A stretch of DNA of 64,000 nt. It comes from Syntrophotaleaceae bacterium. Its GTDB lineage: Bacteria; Desulfobacterota; Desulfuromonadia; Desulfuromonadales; Syntrophotaleaceae. The position numbers were made by a program, and so were the translations under genes. The DNA is taken from the NCBI GenBank assembly GCA_041390365.1, contig JAWKQB010000003.1:186001-250000 (forward strand). Direction: 5' to 3'. The notes below the pieces were generated by a model that was given only the letters and a program-made list of their open reading frames with translations, ran no database searches and had not been told where the DNA came from. Below, piece after piece: positions 1 to 7,878 of the stretch. The stretch's first letter is position 1, and every line of letters begins with the position of its first letter.

Positions 1-733
1 TGGGGACATTCACGGCAGTAGCGAAAAGCTCGAAACTTTAATCGGAAAGATCGATCCGAGGCGAGACGACCAGTTGGTTTTCTTGGGGGATTATATCGAT
101 CGTGGCCCTAATTCATGTGAAGTCATCGAATTTCTAGTGAATTTCCAAGAGAATTTTCCCAAAACGGTTTGTCTACGAGGCAACCATGAGTGGCTAATGC
201 TTGACGCTCTCTGGGAAGCCGGAATCGACACAGGCACGCCTTTACTTAATTCCTGTTCAAGCCTCTGGCACCGGGAAACGGCATGGATGCCCACCTCGGA
301 AGACAAGAACATTTTGCTTTGGCTGCACAACCACGGCTATGCGACTCTGAAAAGTTACGGCATTTTTCTGAAAAGAGACCATAAAGGCTTGAGGCTGGAC
401 GATTATCGCAGAGCATTCGAGCCAATCCCTGCCAAACATATCGAATTCCTGGCATCTACCCAGCTCTGTTATGAGAAGGGTGATTTCCTTTTTGTTCATG
501 CAGGGGTAAATGCAAGCAAGAGCCTAGAAGAGCAGGATCCTTATCATCTGCTGTGGTCCAGGGAAGGATTTTGGCAATATTGTGCCGGCTGGAACCGGTG
601 TGTCGTCCACGGGCACACTCCGGTTTCCAGCCCACAAATCAGCAAATTTGAGATTGCACTCGATACCGGCGCAGTAGCTGGCGGAGAACTAACAGCCTGT
701 GATGTATATACTGGTCACCTTTGGCAGGCATGA
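1..733 (+). CDS. PPP-family metallophosphatase, 5' end cut by window edge
   Basis: Serine/threonine-type (PPP superfamily) metallophosphoesterase; the frame is open from base 2, so the true start lies left of the window. Visible metal and phosphate motifs in order are GDIHG at the edge, GDYIDRG, RGNHE, then a histidine in VHAG and one in VHGHTP, which are the two-metal active-site signatures of this family. About 243 residues are visible, close to a complete small bacterial PPP phosphatase. A TTG at 74 lies inside the conserved core and is not a credible start. It is convergent with the integrase, with only 20 bp between stops. Substrate is unknown; the family includes protein phosphatases and diadenosine tetraphosphatases. 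Fold and catalysis are secure, the specific role is not. Confidence 0.85.
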   Translation, partial: GDIHGSSEKLETLIGKIDPRRDDQLVFLGDYIDRGPNSCEVIEFLVNFQENFPKTVCLRGNHEWLMLDALWEAGIDTGTPLLNSCSSLWHRETAWMPTSEDKNILLWLHNHGYATLKSYGIFLKRDHKGLRLDDYRRAFEPIPAKHIEFLASTQLCYEKGDFLFVHAGVNASKSLEEQDPYHLLWSREGFWQYCAGWNRCVVHGHTPVSSPQISKFEIALDTGAVAGGELTACDVYTGHLWQA

Positions 734-753
734 AAGCGCTACAGAATTTCCGG

Positions 754-1983
754 TTAGTCTTTCATGAGCCGCTCCATCGAGTCGACGATTTTTTGCAGTG
801 GCTCTCTATAGTCTTCTGCTTCTGTCTCATCGTATTTTCGACCTGAAATGGATGGATCAAGATGATTTGTCAAACGATCTGCTTCCCTGGCTAGTTGCAA
901 TTTTCGGCCTGTAGTAATAAAGGAACGCCGTAATCCGTGCACTGTCATTTTAAGTCCTGTCTTGTCTCTCAAAGATTGCGCCGTCAGTCGAACATGTCCC
1001 GTTTTATTCAGTCGAGAAGAAGAAGCAAAGACCCATGGATTTTCATCAGGCACTTCTTGCCGTCGCCGACGGATTATTTCAATTGACTGCCGAGCAAGTG
1101 GGACATGTAAGTCTTCGCGGTTCTTTGTGTCCGGAATTCGTATCTCATTTTTTTCTAAGCTAACTTGATCCCATCTGAGTGCAGAAGCTTCTTGGCTTCT
1201 CAATCCTTGGTATAATGCCAGCAAATAACAATCCCGCGTGGCCGGATTAAACGTCTGGATTCCTATATAAAACTTCCTGAAATCCTCATTCCGAAGACAT
1301 TCATTGCGGGTTTTAATTGGGGCCAGAATCCCGGCTTTCTTATCCATCATTGACTTTAAGGGGTTGGAAGGCATAGCACCTGGGTATTTAAAGCAGGCAT
1401 GGTTAAGGACTGCATTGAGGATCACGAAAGCGTTCCGCGCCGCATAGTTGCCGTTGGCTATGGAGATCTTAGTGTGGAGATCAATCAGTAAAACATTAGT
1501 AAGTTTTTCTGCAATTTCTGGCAAAGTCATCTTATGCCAACATTGAAAATGTTGATTGAATCTTCTTTCGTAGTCTGTTTTTGTAACCTCTTTACGCTTA
1601 TTCCCTCTTGGAGTATTCTTTTCAGAAAGATATTGATGGAACATTTCAAGTAGGGTCACATCCAAACCTTCTACTTTTGTTTTGCTACGTTTCAGTTCCA
1701 GACGTCTTCCTGGCACAAACGTCTTTCCCCTATCATCATATCCCCCAACCAGTTTCTTTGCTTGAGACAGGGTTATGTCACCAAAGCGTCCTATAATTTC
1801 GCGAACGGTTCGATATCCCCTCTTTGCACTTGCATCTTTCACGTCTACTTTGCAGAAAAAGGTTTTGCTGATTTTGCCAACCCTCAGTCCCAGACCAGCG
1901 GTTTCAGAGTCGAAATAGTCAATCGGTCGTCCCGTGAACTGCAAGTTCTCAATATCCTCTTTGGTAAATTTAATCCTTGGCAT
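754..1983 (-). CDS. tyrosine recombinase (phage/island-type integrase)
   Basis: Site-specific integrase of 409 residues. The N-terminus looks like the arm-binding domain (DUF4102 type) common in P4-like integrases, followed by a core-binding SAM-like region and the catalytic domain. Catalytic residues by position are R262 (in QGLRSQE), H349 and R352 (HGLRRS), H374 and nucleophile Y384 (GRKYDE), so the enzyme looks intact. I chose ATG 1983 because GAGGAG lies 4 nt upstream; a TTG at 1995 is in frame but overlaps that ribosome site. No tRNA gene or clear attachment repeat is visible beside it and no other phage genes surround it, so it may be the remnant of an island whose rest lies outside the window or has been lost. 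Confidence 0.88.
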   Translation of the reverse strand: MPRIKFTKEDIENLQFTGRPIDYFDSETAGLGLRVGKISKTFFCKVDVKDASAKRGYRTVREIIGRFGDITLSQAKKLVGGYDDRGKTFVPGRRLELKRSKTKVEGLDVTLLEMFHQYLSEKNTPRGNKRKEVTKTDYERRFNQHFQCWHKMTLPEIAEKLTNVLLIDLHTKISIANGNYAARNAFVILNAVLNHACFKYPGAMPSNPLKSMMDKKAGILAPIKTRNECLRNEDFRKFYIGIQTFNPATRDCYLLALYQGLRSQEASALRWDQVSLEKNEIRIPDTKNREDLHVPLARQSIEIIRRRRQEVPDENPWVFASSSRLNKTGHVRLTAQSLRDKTGLKMTVHGLRRSFITTGRKLQLAREADRLTNHLDPSISGRKYDETEAEDYREPLQKIVDSMERLMKD

Positions 1984-2063
1984 ATTGCTCCTCAAGTGTT
2001 CGTACCTTTAACACGTTTTATCCGGTTTAAAGGGCTAGGTATGAAATGGGTACGACCAGAAAT

Positions 2064-2100
2064 AAAAAAGCTGCTAAACCTATGCAAAAGTTTTAGCAGC
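2064..2100 (-). terminator. Rho-independent terminator
   Basis: A 9-bp stem (GCTGCTAAA at 2070-2078 with its complement at 2092-2100) is followed on the minus strand by six T residues (2069-2064). It sits about 90 bp past the stop of the sigma-54 activator that starts at 5006 and probably ends that transcript before it runs into the integrase. Confidence 0.75.
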
Positions 2101-2186
2101 AAAAAAATTTTGAATCAACAGGTAAGTTATTGATATTATTGCTAATTATGAATAAATATGACTCCTTACAAAAAGTTATTAATTGA

Positions 2187-5006
2187 TCAGATCCTTATGG
2201 TTTTGTAGAGGAAATTCTTGAACTTGTAGAATTGCCGCCGCTGATCGGGATCTCCGTTGGGATCGCTGCAGGCGCGCAGCATCTCTGCTGCTTGCGGCAT
2301 GGTGGAGGCTCCCCGGGCGCGGGCCAGGTCGATCACCGCTGCGACCACGTCGCGGGAGATGCGCTTTTCGGTAAAGGGGGCGTGGACTCCGTCCCAAAAA
2401 TCGGTTTCCCCACCGAGGATGGAATCGAGCATCTCCCGCGCCACCTGGCCGGTCAGTTTTTCGCTGGCCGGCTCGTCCCCGTTCCGGCCGAAGGAGCCGA
2501 GCACCCTTTTCATGTCCTGCTCCGAAATGACCCGGCCATTACGGAAGAACAAAGCCCGCACCAGAATACTGCGCAGTTCCCTTATATTGCCTGTGTAGTA
2601 ATGAGAGGCCAGCAGCTCCTGGGCACCTCGGGAGAGGGTCGGCGCGTCCTCCTCGCTTTCTTCCGGACGTTTGTACACCTTGTGCAGCTTGCCCAAAAAA
2701 TGGATGGCGAGGTCGGGAATATCCTCCCGGCGCTCATTCAGGGACGGCACCTCCATGGTCAATTCCGAGAGGCGGTGGTAGAGGTCCTCGCGGAACACCC
2801 CCTCTTCGATCAGGCGGTCCAAATTCTTGTTGGTGGCGGCCACCAGCAGCACCCGGGCATACCGGGTCAGATTCTCCCCGAGCCGCACGAATCCGCCATT
2901 GTCGAGAAACCGCAGCAACTGCACCTGGGTCTTCGGATCGGCATCACCGATCTCGTCGAGAAACACCAGTCCGCCGTGGGCCTCCTCGAGAATACCTTTG
3001 CGATCAGCGTGGGCACCGGTAAAGGCTCCCCGCTTGTGGCCGAACAGCTCCGAGTAGGTCAACTCTCCGCTGTAGGCGGCGATGTTGGTCTTTTTAACCG
3101 GCAGTTCCCCTCTCGGATTGATCTTGTCCCGATAGAAATCGTTGAGACGGGAGTAAAGGTTGTTGAACAGGAACTCCTTGCCGCTGCCGGTGTCGCCGGT
3201 GATGAGGATCGAGGGCAGGCCGAGGGTCGCCTCGGCCACGTCGCTCTGCCACCACATGGTGATGCGATTGAACAGCGGTGGGGTGATGCGCTGGATGAAT
3301 TCAACCAGCTCGGTTGCCCGGGGAGAATTGCCGATCAGGTTGCCCAGCTTGTAGCTCGAGACGTTGGGATTTTTGTAGGCTGCATCGCTGCCGAGCCGGT
3401 TGACCTCGACAGTCAGCATCTCGATCTGCTGCATGTCGGCAATGTGGCGGGCGATCATGCGGCTGATGATCTGCAGGATCCGCTTGTGCTCGTCGGTGAA
3501 AAAGTGGGGACGAAGGCTGTCGAGGCAGATGACCGCGATCACCTGATCGTCGCAGATCACCGGCACCCCGATTTCGCTGCGGATGATGTTGGTGATTTCC
3601 CGATAGAACCCTCCCGAACGCTTTTCCTCGATCGTATCCGCCACCACGTAGGGACGCCCGCTATAGGCCACGAACCCGGTCAGACTGCGCTTTTCGGGTG
3701 GCAGGTCCCTCCCCCCCACCTGCAGGGGAGGTATGTGTTTCTTCAGCCGCTGCTTGCTCTTTGCGCCCACCAGTTTGCCGTCCGGCTCTTCCACCACCAG
3801 CCAGCTTTCCGTCGGCTTGCGGCGCACCAGGGCAATGCTGCCGGTATCGGCCCCGATCAGCTCCGTGGCCTTGGACAGCACGCTGTTGAGGAAGGTCGGC
3901 AGACTCTCGAACTTTTCCTGCAGCAGATCGTTGATTTCGGAGAGCACCTGGATTTCCATGTGCTCGTCGCCGATCTCCTGGATAATCCGCTGGGCCATTT
4001 CCGCGTGGGCCTCAAGCAGACCCTTTTCAAATTCGCTGAAGTTGTGGGTTCCCCGGGTGTAGTAATTGACCAGGCAGATGACCCGGCGGGTGCGGGGGTC
4101 GTAGCGGGGCACCACATAGAGTGACTTCAATCCAAGTTGCTCGGTCAGATAGCGCTTCTGCAGGAATTCCGACGACAGGGTGGGGAAATAGAGGGGATCG
4201 AGCAATGTCTCGTCGATGATCACCCCGGCGCTGTTGATGTAGCGCGACAAAAGCGACTGGCCGGGGCCCAGGTTAATCAGCTTCTGGTTCTCGTAGGCCT
4301 GCTTGTCTTCCAGCACATTCGAGTAGGAGGCCAGGATCTGCAACCCCTCCTCGCCATTCTCGGTTCCCAGAGGACAGGGCACCAGCACAGCTGCCAGGGC
4401 CAGCTTGTCGATCAGCTTCACCGCCGACTGGACCATGTAGTAGGCTGCTTCCTTCTTCTTGCCCTCGTCCACCCGCCGGGCCAGCACCATTTGCTGATGA
4501 TAGAGCCGGGCCTGGTCGACAGCCGGTGCGATGCCGTCAACGAAACTGCGCAATTGGCGGCACTGGGCAGGATCGACCAGTTGCTCGGGACGGCTGCTGT
4601 CCACACACAGGACCCCCACCGCGCGCCCGCGATGAATCAGAGGCAGTTGGTAGCTCGAAAGGGTATGAAACTGCGCCGCGATGTGCCGCACTAACGGATT
4701 TTCGAGTTCGGACATATTGCCGAACTGCTGTTCCTCATGGGTGTGATAGACCAGCGACACGGGATAATCGACGTTGTTGATGGGAAAGCTCTGCTCGCGG
4801 ATCGCCGCCGCCTGGCGGCCGGTGGCCATGGCGCAGGCCAGGCTGCCGCTGGTGAGGTCCTCCAGATAAACCCGGCACATGTTGCGGCCGGTGACCAGGT
4901 GGACGGCCTTGGCCAGCACATGCAGAATATCGTCGAGACTCTCCTTGCCGTAGCCGTTGATCTTGGCAGAAAGAAGGGAAAGCTGGGCGTTGATGAAAGG
5001 ATCCAT
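2187..5006 (-). CDS. sigma-54-dependent activator with GAF-type sensor domains
   Basis: Cytoplasmic transcription activator of 939 residues, long for the class. The first ~560 residues contain at least two GAF-like segments (roughly 20-170 and 370-540) with another sensor-like stretch between. An AAA+ sigma-54 interaction domain follows, with Walker A GDTGSGKE (K610), an intact GAFTGA loop at 660-665 and Walker B GLVFLDEIGD. The C-terminus (about 870-939) is a poorly typical helix-turn-helix. There is no receiver domain, so the signal is probably a ligand or redox cue bound by GAF. It is monocistronic, with a sigma-70-like promoter overlapped by TGAGTA half-sites just upstream (possible autoregulation) and a terminator at 2064-2100. 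Target genes cannot be read from the sequence; no sigma-54 promoter was seen next to it. Confidence 0.85.
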   Translation of the reverse strand: MDPFINAQLSLLSAKINGYGKESLDDILHVLAKAVHLVTGRNMCRVYLEDLTSGSLACAMATGRQAAAIREQSFPINNVDYPVSLVYHTHEEQQFGNMSELENPLVRHIAAQFHTLSSYQLPLIHRGRAVGVLCVDSSRPEQLVDPAQCRQLRSFVDGIAPAVDQARLYHQQMVLARRVDEGKKKEAAYYMVQSAVKLIDKLALAAVLVPCPLGTENGEEGLQILASYSNVLEDKQAYENQKLINLGPGQSLLSRYINSAGVIIDETLLDPLYFPTLSSEFLQKRYLTEQLGLKSLYVVPRYDPRTRRVICLVNYYTRGTHNFSEFEKGLLEAHAEMAQRIIQEIGDEHMEIQVLSEINDLLQEKFESLPTFLNSVLSKATELIGADTGSIALVRRKPTESWLVVEEPDGKLVGAKSKQRLKKHIPPLQVGGRDLPPEKRSLTGFVAYSGRPYVVADTIEEKRSGGFYREITNIIRSEIGVPVICDDQVIAVICLDSLRPHFFTDEHKRILQIISRMIARHIADMQQIEMLTVEVNRLGSDAAYKNPNVSSYKLGNLIGNSPRATELVEFIQRITPPLFNRITMWWQSDVAEATLGLPSILITGDTGSGKEFLFNNLYSRLNDFYRDKINPRGELPVKKTNIAAYSGELTYSELFGHKRGAFTGAHADRKGILEEAHGGLVFLDEIGDADPKTQVQLLRFLDNGGFVRLGENLTRYARVLLVAATNKNLDRLIEEGVFREDLYHRLSELTMEVPSLNERREDIPDLAIHFLGKLHKVYKRPEESEEDAPTLSRGAQELLASHYYTGNIRELRSILVRALFFRNGRVISEQDMKRVLGSFGRNGDEPASEKLTGQVAREMLDSILGGETDFWDGVHAPFTEKRISRDVVAAVIDLARARGASTMPQAAEMLRACSDPNGDPDQRRQFYKFKNFLYKTIRI

Positions 5007-5023
5007 GGTCGCAACCTTAGCAA

Positions 5024-5075
5024 TGAGTAGAATAATTACTCAATGAGTATAAGGCGGATCGTGACATGATGTAAA
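5024..5075 (-). promoter_or_regulatory. sigma-70-like promoter with three TGAGTA half-sites
   Basis: Minus-strand -35 TTTACA (5075-5070), 18-bp spacer and -10 TATACT (5051-5046) lie upstream of the activator gene starting at 5006. Overlapping the -10 and the start region are three copies of the hexamer TGAGTA: plus strand at 5024-5029 and 5044-5049, and inverted at 5037-5042. The first two form an inverted repeat with a 7-nt centre. This looks like an operator where a bound protein would block transcription. The promoter is a good match; the operator reading is inference. Confidence 0.55.
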
Positions 5076-5241
5076 GGCTTGGCATACGACGGTCCTACTC
5101 CTCATCCTCCCCCCTCACTTCTCACGCCCTTCAAAAAACCCTTGCCCGCAGCGACCATACAGTGTAAGAGGTAGGGCCACCCTCAACCCGACCCTCTCCC
5201 TAGGGAAAGGGAGTTATTTATTAAACTTGCAAGGAGCAATC

Positions 5242-6363
5242 ATGGGCCTTCTCGCCAATACCGTCAGTTGCTGTCAATTCCAGGTCGTCGGCACCCTTCC
5301 CGAGGGGCATGCCGGGGAATGGGCCGCCGAATGCCTCAGCAAACGGGCTTTCCAGACCATCGAACACTCCGCCGAAGAGCTTTCCCTGGGCTGGGTGGAG
5401 CTGGATGACTTTCAATCCGCCGCCTTCGCCGACCCCCGCACCTTCTGCCGCGACCGGTTTCTCACCTTTACTCTGCGTCGCGACCGGCGCCGGGTGCCAG
5501 CCGGGCTGTTCAAGGCCCATATGGAGCGGGCCGAACAGGAATTTCTCGCCGCCAACCCCGGCCTGCAGCGGGTCCCCAAACCCCGCCGGGAGGAACTGCG
5601 GGAGGCTGTCCGCGGCGCGCTGCTGGCCAAGACCCTGCCGGTTCCGGCCACCTATGATACCGTCTGGGACACGGAAAACGGCGTGCTGACTCTGGCAACC
5701 CTCAACAGTCAGGTGATCGAGCAGTTCGAGGACCTGTTCAAGGTCACCTTCGAGGGCTTGAAACTGGTCGCCGTGCACCCCTTTGCCCGAGCCCGGAAGG
5801 TGGTGGACGGAAATCTGAGCGAGGCCCTCGCAGCCGCCAACCGCGCCAGCAACGACACTGTGCTCGACCTGATCCAGGACAACCGCTGGCTGGGTTGGGA
5901 CTTTCTGCGCTGGCTGGTCGACCAGACCATGAACGAAAGCTGCCGCTACCGCGTCAGCCGCCCCGGGCCGGCCAATGAAGGGGAAGAATTCGTCGCCTAC
6001 ATCAATGACCGGCTGGTACTGGAAGGGGAAGACGAGGAAGGACGGCAGAAGGTCACCGTGGCCGGGCCGCAGAACCGCTTCGATGAGGTGATGGCCGCGC
6101 TGGAAAACGGCAAGAACATCTGCGAGGCGACCCTTTATCTGGAACAGGACGAAAACCTTTGGAAACTGACCCTGAAGGGGGAGCTTTTCCAGTTCGGTTC
6201 CTTCAAGGCGCCGTCGGTCAAGCTGGAAAAGGACGACATGGTCGACCCGGACAGCGAGCGCCAAGCCCTGTTTTTTGAACGGATGTACCTGGTGGAAACC
6301 GGCTTGCAGCTCTTCGACAGCCTGCTGGCCGCCTTCCTGCGCCAGCATCTGGAGAACCGCTGA
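5242..6363 (+). CDS. rdgC: RdgC-family recombination-associated protein
   Basis: Protein of 373 residues resembling RdgC, a ring-shaped DNA-binding protein that in gamma-proteobacteria limits RecA loading and is associated with the nucleoid. Family-like segments are the short N-terminal strand region ending in a Val-Gly, the basic stretch around residues 105-130 with PKPRREEL, and the TLPVPATYDTVWDTENG region. Start chosen at ATG 5242, preceded by AAGGAG at 5231-5236; a TTG at 5227 is in frame but is part of the ribosome site. The GGCT-fold gene starts 3 bp after the stop, so the two are probably co-translated. The N-terminus differs from the E. coli protein as I remember it, so this is likely a divergent branch. 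Confidence 0.75.
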   Translation: MGLLANTVSCCQFQVVGTLPEGHAGEWAAECLSKRAFQTIEHSAEELSLGWVELDDFQSAAFADPRTFCRDRFLTFTLRRDRRRVPAGLFKAHMERAEQEFLAANPGLQRVPKPRREELREAVRGALLAKTLPVPATYDTVWDTENGVLTLATLNSQVIEQFEDLFKVTFEGLKLVAVHPFARARKVVDGNLSEALAAANRASNDTVLDLIQDNRWLGWDFLRWLVDQTMNESCRYRVSRPGPANEGEEFVAYINDRLVLEGEDEEGRQKVTVAGPQNRFDEVMAALENGKNICEATLYLEQDENLWKLTLKGELFQFGSFKAPSVKLEKDDMVDPDSERQALFFERMYLVETGLQLFDSLLAAFLRQHLENR

Positions 6364-6365
6364 GC

Positions 6366-6779
6366 ATGACGGCAGCCCCCGAGCATCTCTTCGTCTACGG
6401 CACCCTGCGCCCGTCCCTCCGCCATCCGGCCCTGCGGCTTTTGGCGGAAGGGGCGGAGCTGCTGGAATCCGGGCGGATGCAGGGGAGCCTTTTCGAAATT
6501 GCCGGATACCCGGGAGCCGTGCCATCGGATGACCCCGCGGACCAGGTGCTGGGCGAGGTCTACCGACTGACCGATCCCATCGCGGTCCTGTCCCGTCTGG
6601 ATGAATACGAAGAGGCCGCCGACCGCTTTCCCGCTCCTCGCGAATATCGTCGCGAGCGGGTGGAAGTAACGCTGGCGAACGGGGAAACGGTCATGGCCTG
6701 GGTGTATGTCTACAACCGGCCGACGGACGGACTGATACGGATTGTTGGGGGGGATTATCTGAAATTCGGTGAGGAGTGA
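6366..6779 (+). CDS. gamma-glutamylcyclotransferase-like (GGCT/AIG2) protein
   Basis: Small cytoplasmic protein of 137 residues with the GGCT fold. The substrate-loop motif YGTLR is at residues 11-15, and the acidic DEYE segment near residue 80 supplies the usual catalytic glutamate. Family members cyclise gamma-glutamyl amines or peptides, but many bacterial paralogues have no assigned substrate, so only the fold-level name is safe. The start overlaps the end of rdgC (TGA-gc-ATG), implying translational coupling. The stop codon lies inside a heptamer tandem repeat (6771-6819), an unusual gene end: expansion or contraction of the tract would not change the protein beyond its last residues. 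Confidence 0.8.
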   Translation: MTAAPEHLFVYGTLRPSLRHPALRLLAEGAELLESGRMQGSLFEIAGYPGAVPSDDPADQVLGEVYRLTDPIAVLSRLDEYEEAADRFPAPREYRRERVEVTLANGETVMAWVYVYNRPTDGLIRIVGGDYLKFGEE

Positions 6780-6819
6780 GGAGTGAGGAGTGAGGAGTGA
6801 GGAGTGAGGAGTGAGGAGT
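6771..6819. repeat. heptanucleotide tandem repeat, seven perfect copies
   Basis: Seven uninterrupted copies of GAGGAGT. The first copy contains the stop codon of the GGCT-like gene (6777-6779). Degenerate relatives of the same word in complement (CTCACTC, CTCACGC) recur at about 5110, 6885-6910 and 56660-56690, always in intergenic DNA. Confidence 0.95.
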
Positions 6820-6897
6820 AATTTAAGCCGAAACATATTTAATAGGTATATTTTTTATAGCCTTAGCCTTGGATTCCAACACCTCACCCCTCTCACC

Positions 6898-7554
6898 TCA
6901 CACCTCACGCTTTACAGACTGAATCAACTCCCGCCCCTTTTCCTCGCGCATACGGTTCGTCGCCGCCAGGCTGTAGAGGCAGCCGCAGTACTCCTGATGA
7001 TAGAAGCCTTCCCGTCGCGACACCTCAATCATCCGCTCGATTCCTCCAGCCTTACGCCAGTTGATCTCCCAGTAATCGACCCCAGCCACCTGCTCCACGG
7101 CTTTCCGGCCGGAGGCGTTGACCTGGTCCAGATCCTTCCATCGGGAGATGCCGAGGGTGGTGGCGATCACGGGGATGCAGAGTCTTGCCGCCTCCCTGGC
7201 TATCTGATTCAGGCGAAAGGTGAAACAGGCCGTGCAGCGCAGCCCCCTCTCGGGCTCCTGCTCGAGACCGAAAACGCGTGAGAACCAGGGCGCCAGCCTG
7301 TAATCGGCGTCGATGAAGGGCACCCCCAGCTTCTCGGCGAAAGCCTGGTTCTCTTCCTTCCGTTTGAGATATTCCGTCTTCGGATGAATGTTGGGGTTGC
7401 AGAAAAAAACCGTCAACGCCAGTCCGGCTTCGACCAGTCTTTCCATGATCCCGCCCGAGCAGGGGGCGCAGCAGGAATGAAGTAAAACGGATCGGGCGCC
7501 GCCGGGTGGCATCAGTGGCGGAGCTGTTTTCCCGGAGGAACTGTTACTCATCAC
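6898..7554 (-). CDS. queH: epoxyqueuosine reductase QueH
   Basis: QueH (DUF208) catalyses the last step of queuosine synthesis, reducing epoxyqueuosine in tRNA to queuosine; it is the cobalamin-independent alternative to QueG. The 218-residue protein carries the family cysteines: HSCCAPC near residue 27, a CTAC pair with arginine before it (RCTACF) near the middle, and YCGCLYSL near the C-terminus. These bind a 4Fe-4S cluster and an additional iron in characterised members. It faces the GGCT gene tail-to-tail. Start taken at ATG 7554, with a second ATG immediately downstream. No other queuosine gene is nearby. Confidence 0.88.
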   Translation of the reverse strand: MMSNSSSGKTAPPLMPPGGARSVLLHSCCAPCSGGIMERLVEAGLALTVFFCNPNIHPKTEYLKRKEENQAFAEKLGVPFIDADYRLAPWFSRVFGLEQEPERGLRCTACFTFRLNQIAREAARLCIPVIATTLGISRWKDLDQVNASGRKAVEQVAGVDYWEINWRKAGGIERMIEVSRREGFYHQEYCGCLYSLAATNRMREEKGRELIQSVKREV

Positions 7555-7878
7555 ATTTGCCCTTCTGCAACCCGGTTTTTTGGGCTGCCGGTTGCGTCCG
7601 AACTAGTATACAACTCTTGAAAAAATAAAGACAAGTCCGTATTCCCAATCATTGTCGTTATCGTTGTCGTAATTATAGATCCCGAATAAATCACATCGAT
7701 CACGACAACGACAACCGTTCCGCTACCGCGTCACTGACAACGAAAAGTGCCACCAACCAAAGCCGCCTCAGTTTGACCCCGACCCCGATAAATTCCTTCC
7801 TCTGGTATAATATAGAGATATCGGCACTTTAAGCAGCATGAACACCTGCTGCAACGATGGGGAGGAGGAGAGCTTTTC
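7555..7878. other. 324-bp divergent intergenic region with imperfect inverted repeat
   Basis: Lies between the divergent queH and icmF starts. It contains an imperfect inverted repeat of GTCGTT-like words (7657-7670 against 7702-7715, one mismatch in 14) spaced by 31 bp, which could fold in RNA or mark a former simple-sequence tract. The icmF promoter is at its right end. No protein-coding frame of note. Confidence 0.6.
7803..7811 (+). promoter_or_regulatory. extended -10 promoter for icmF
   Basis: Perfect TATAAT at 7806-7811 with an upstream TG (TGgTATAAT), 67 bp before the icmF start. No good -35 lies at the normal distance, which is typical of extended -10 promoters. A GGAGGAGG-type ribosome site is at 7860-7870. 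Confidence 0.6.

Noticed and set aside
1984..2190. tRNA-type attachment site next to the integrase
   Set aside because: No tRNA-like fold or matching direct repeat found; the hairpin there is a terminator.
2232..4124. Long plus-strand open frame opposite the GAF/sigma-54 activator
   Set aside because: Shadow of the real gene in GC-rich DNA; no family features and no ribosome site.
5227..5241. TTG start for rdgC extending it by five residues
   Set aside because: It contains the AAGGAG ribosome site of the ATG at 5242.
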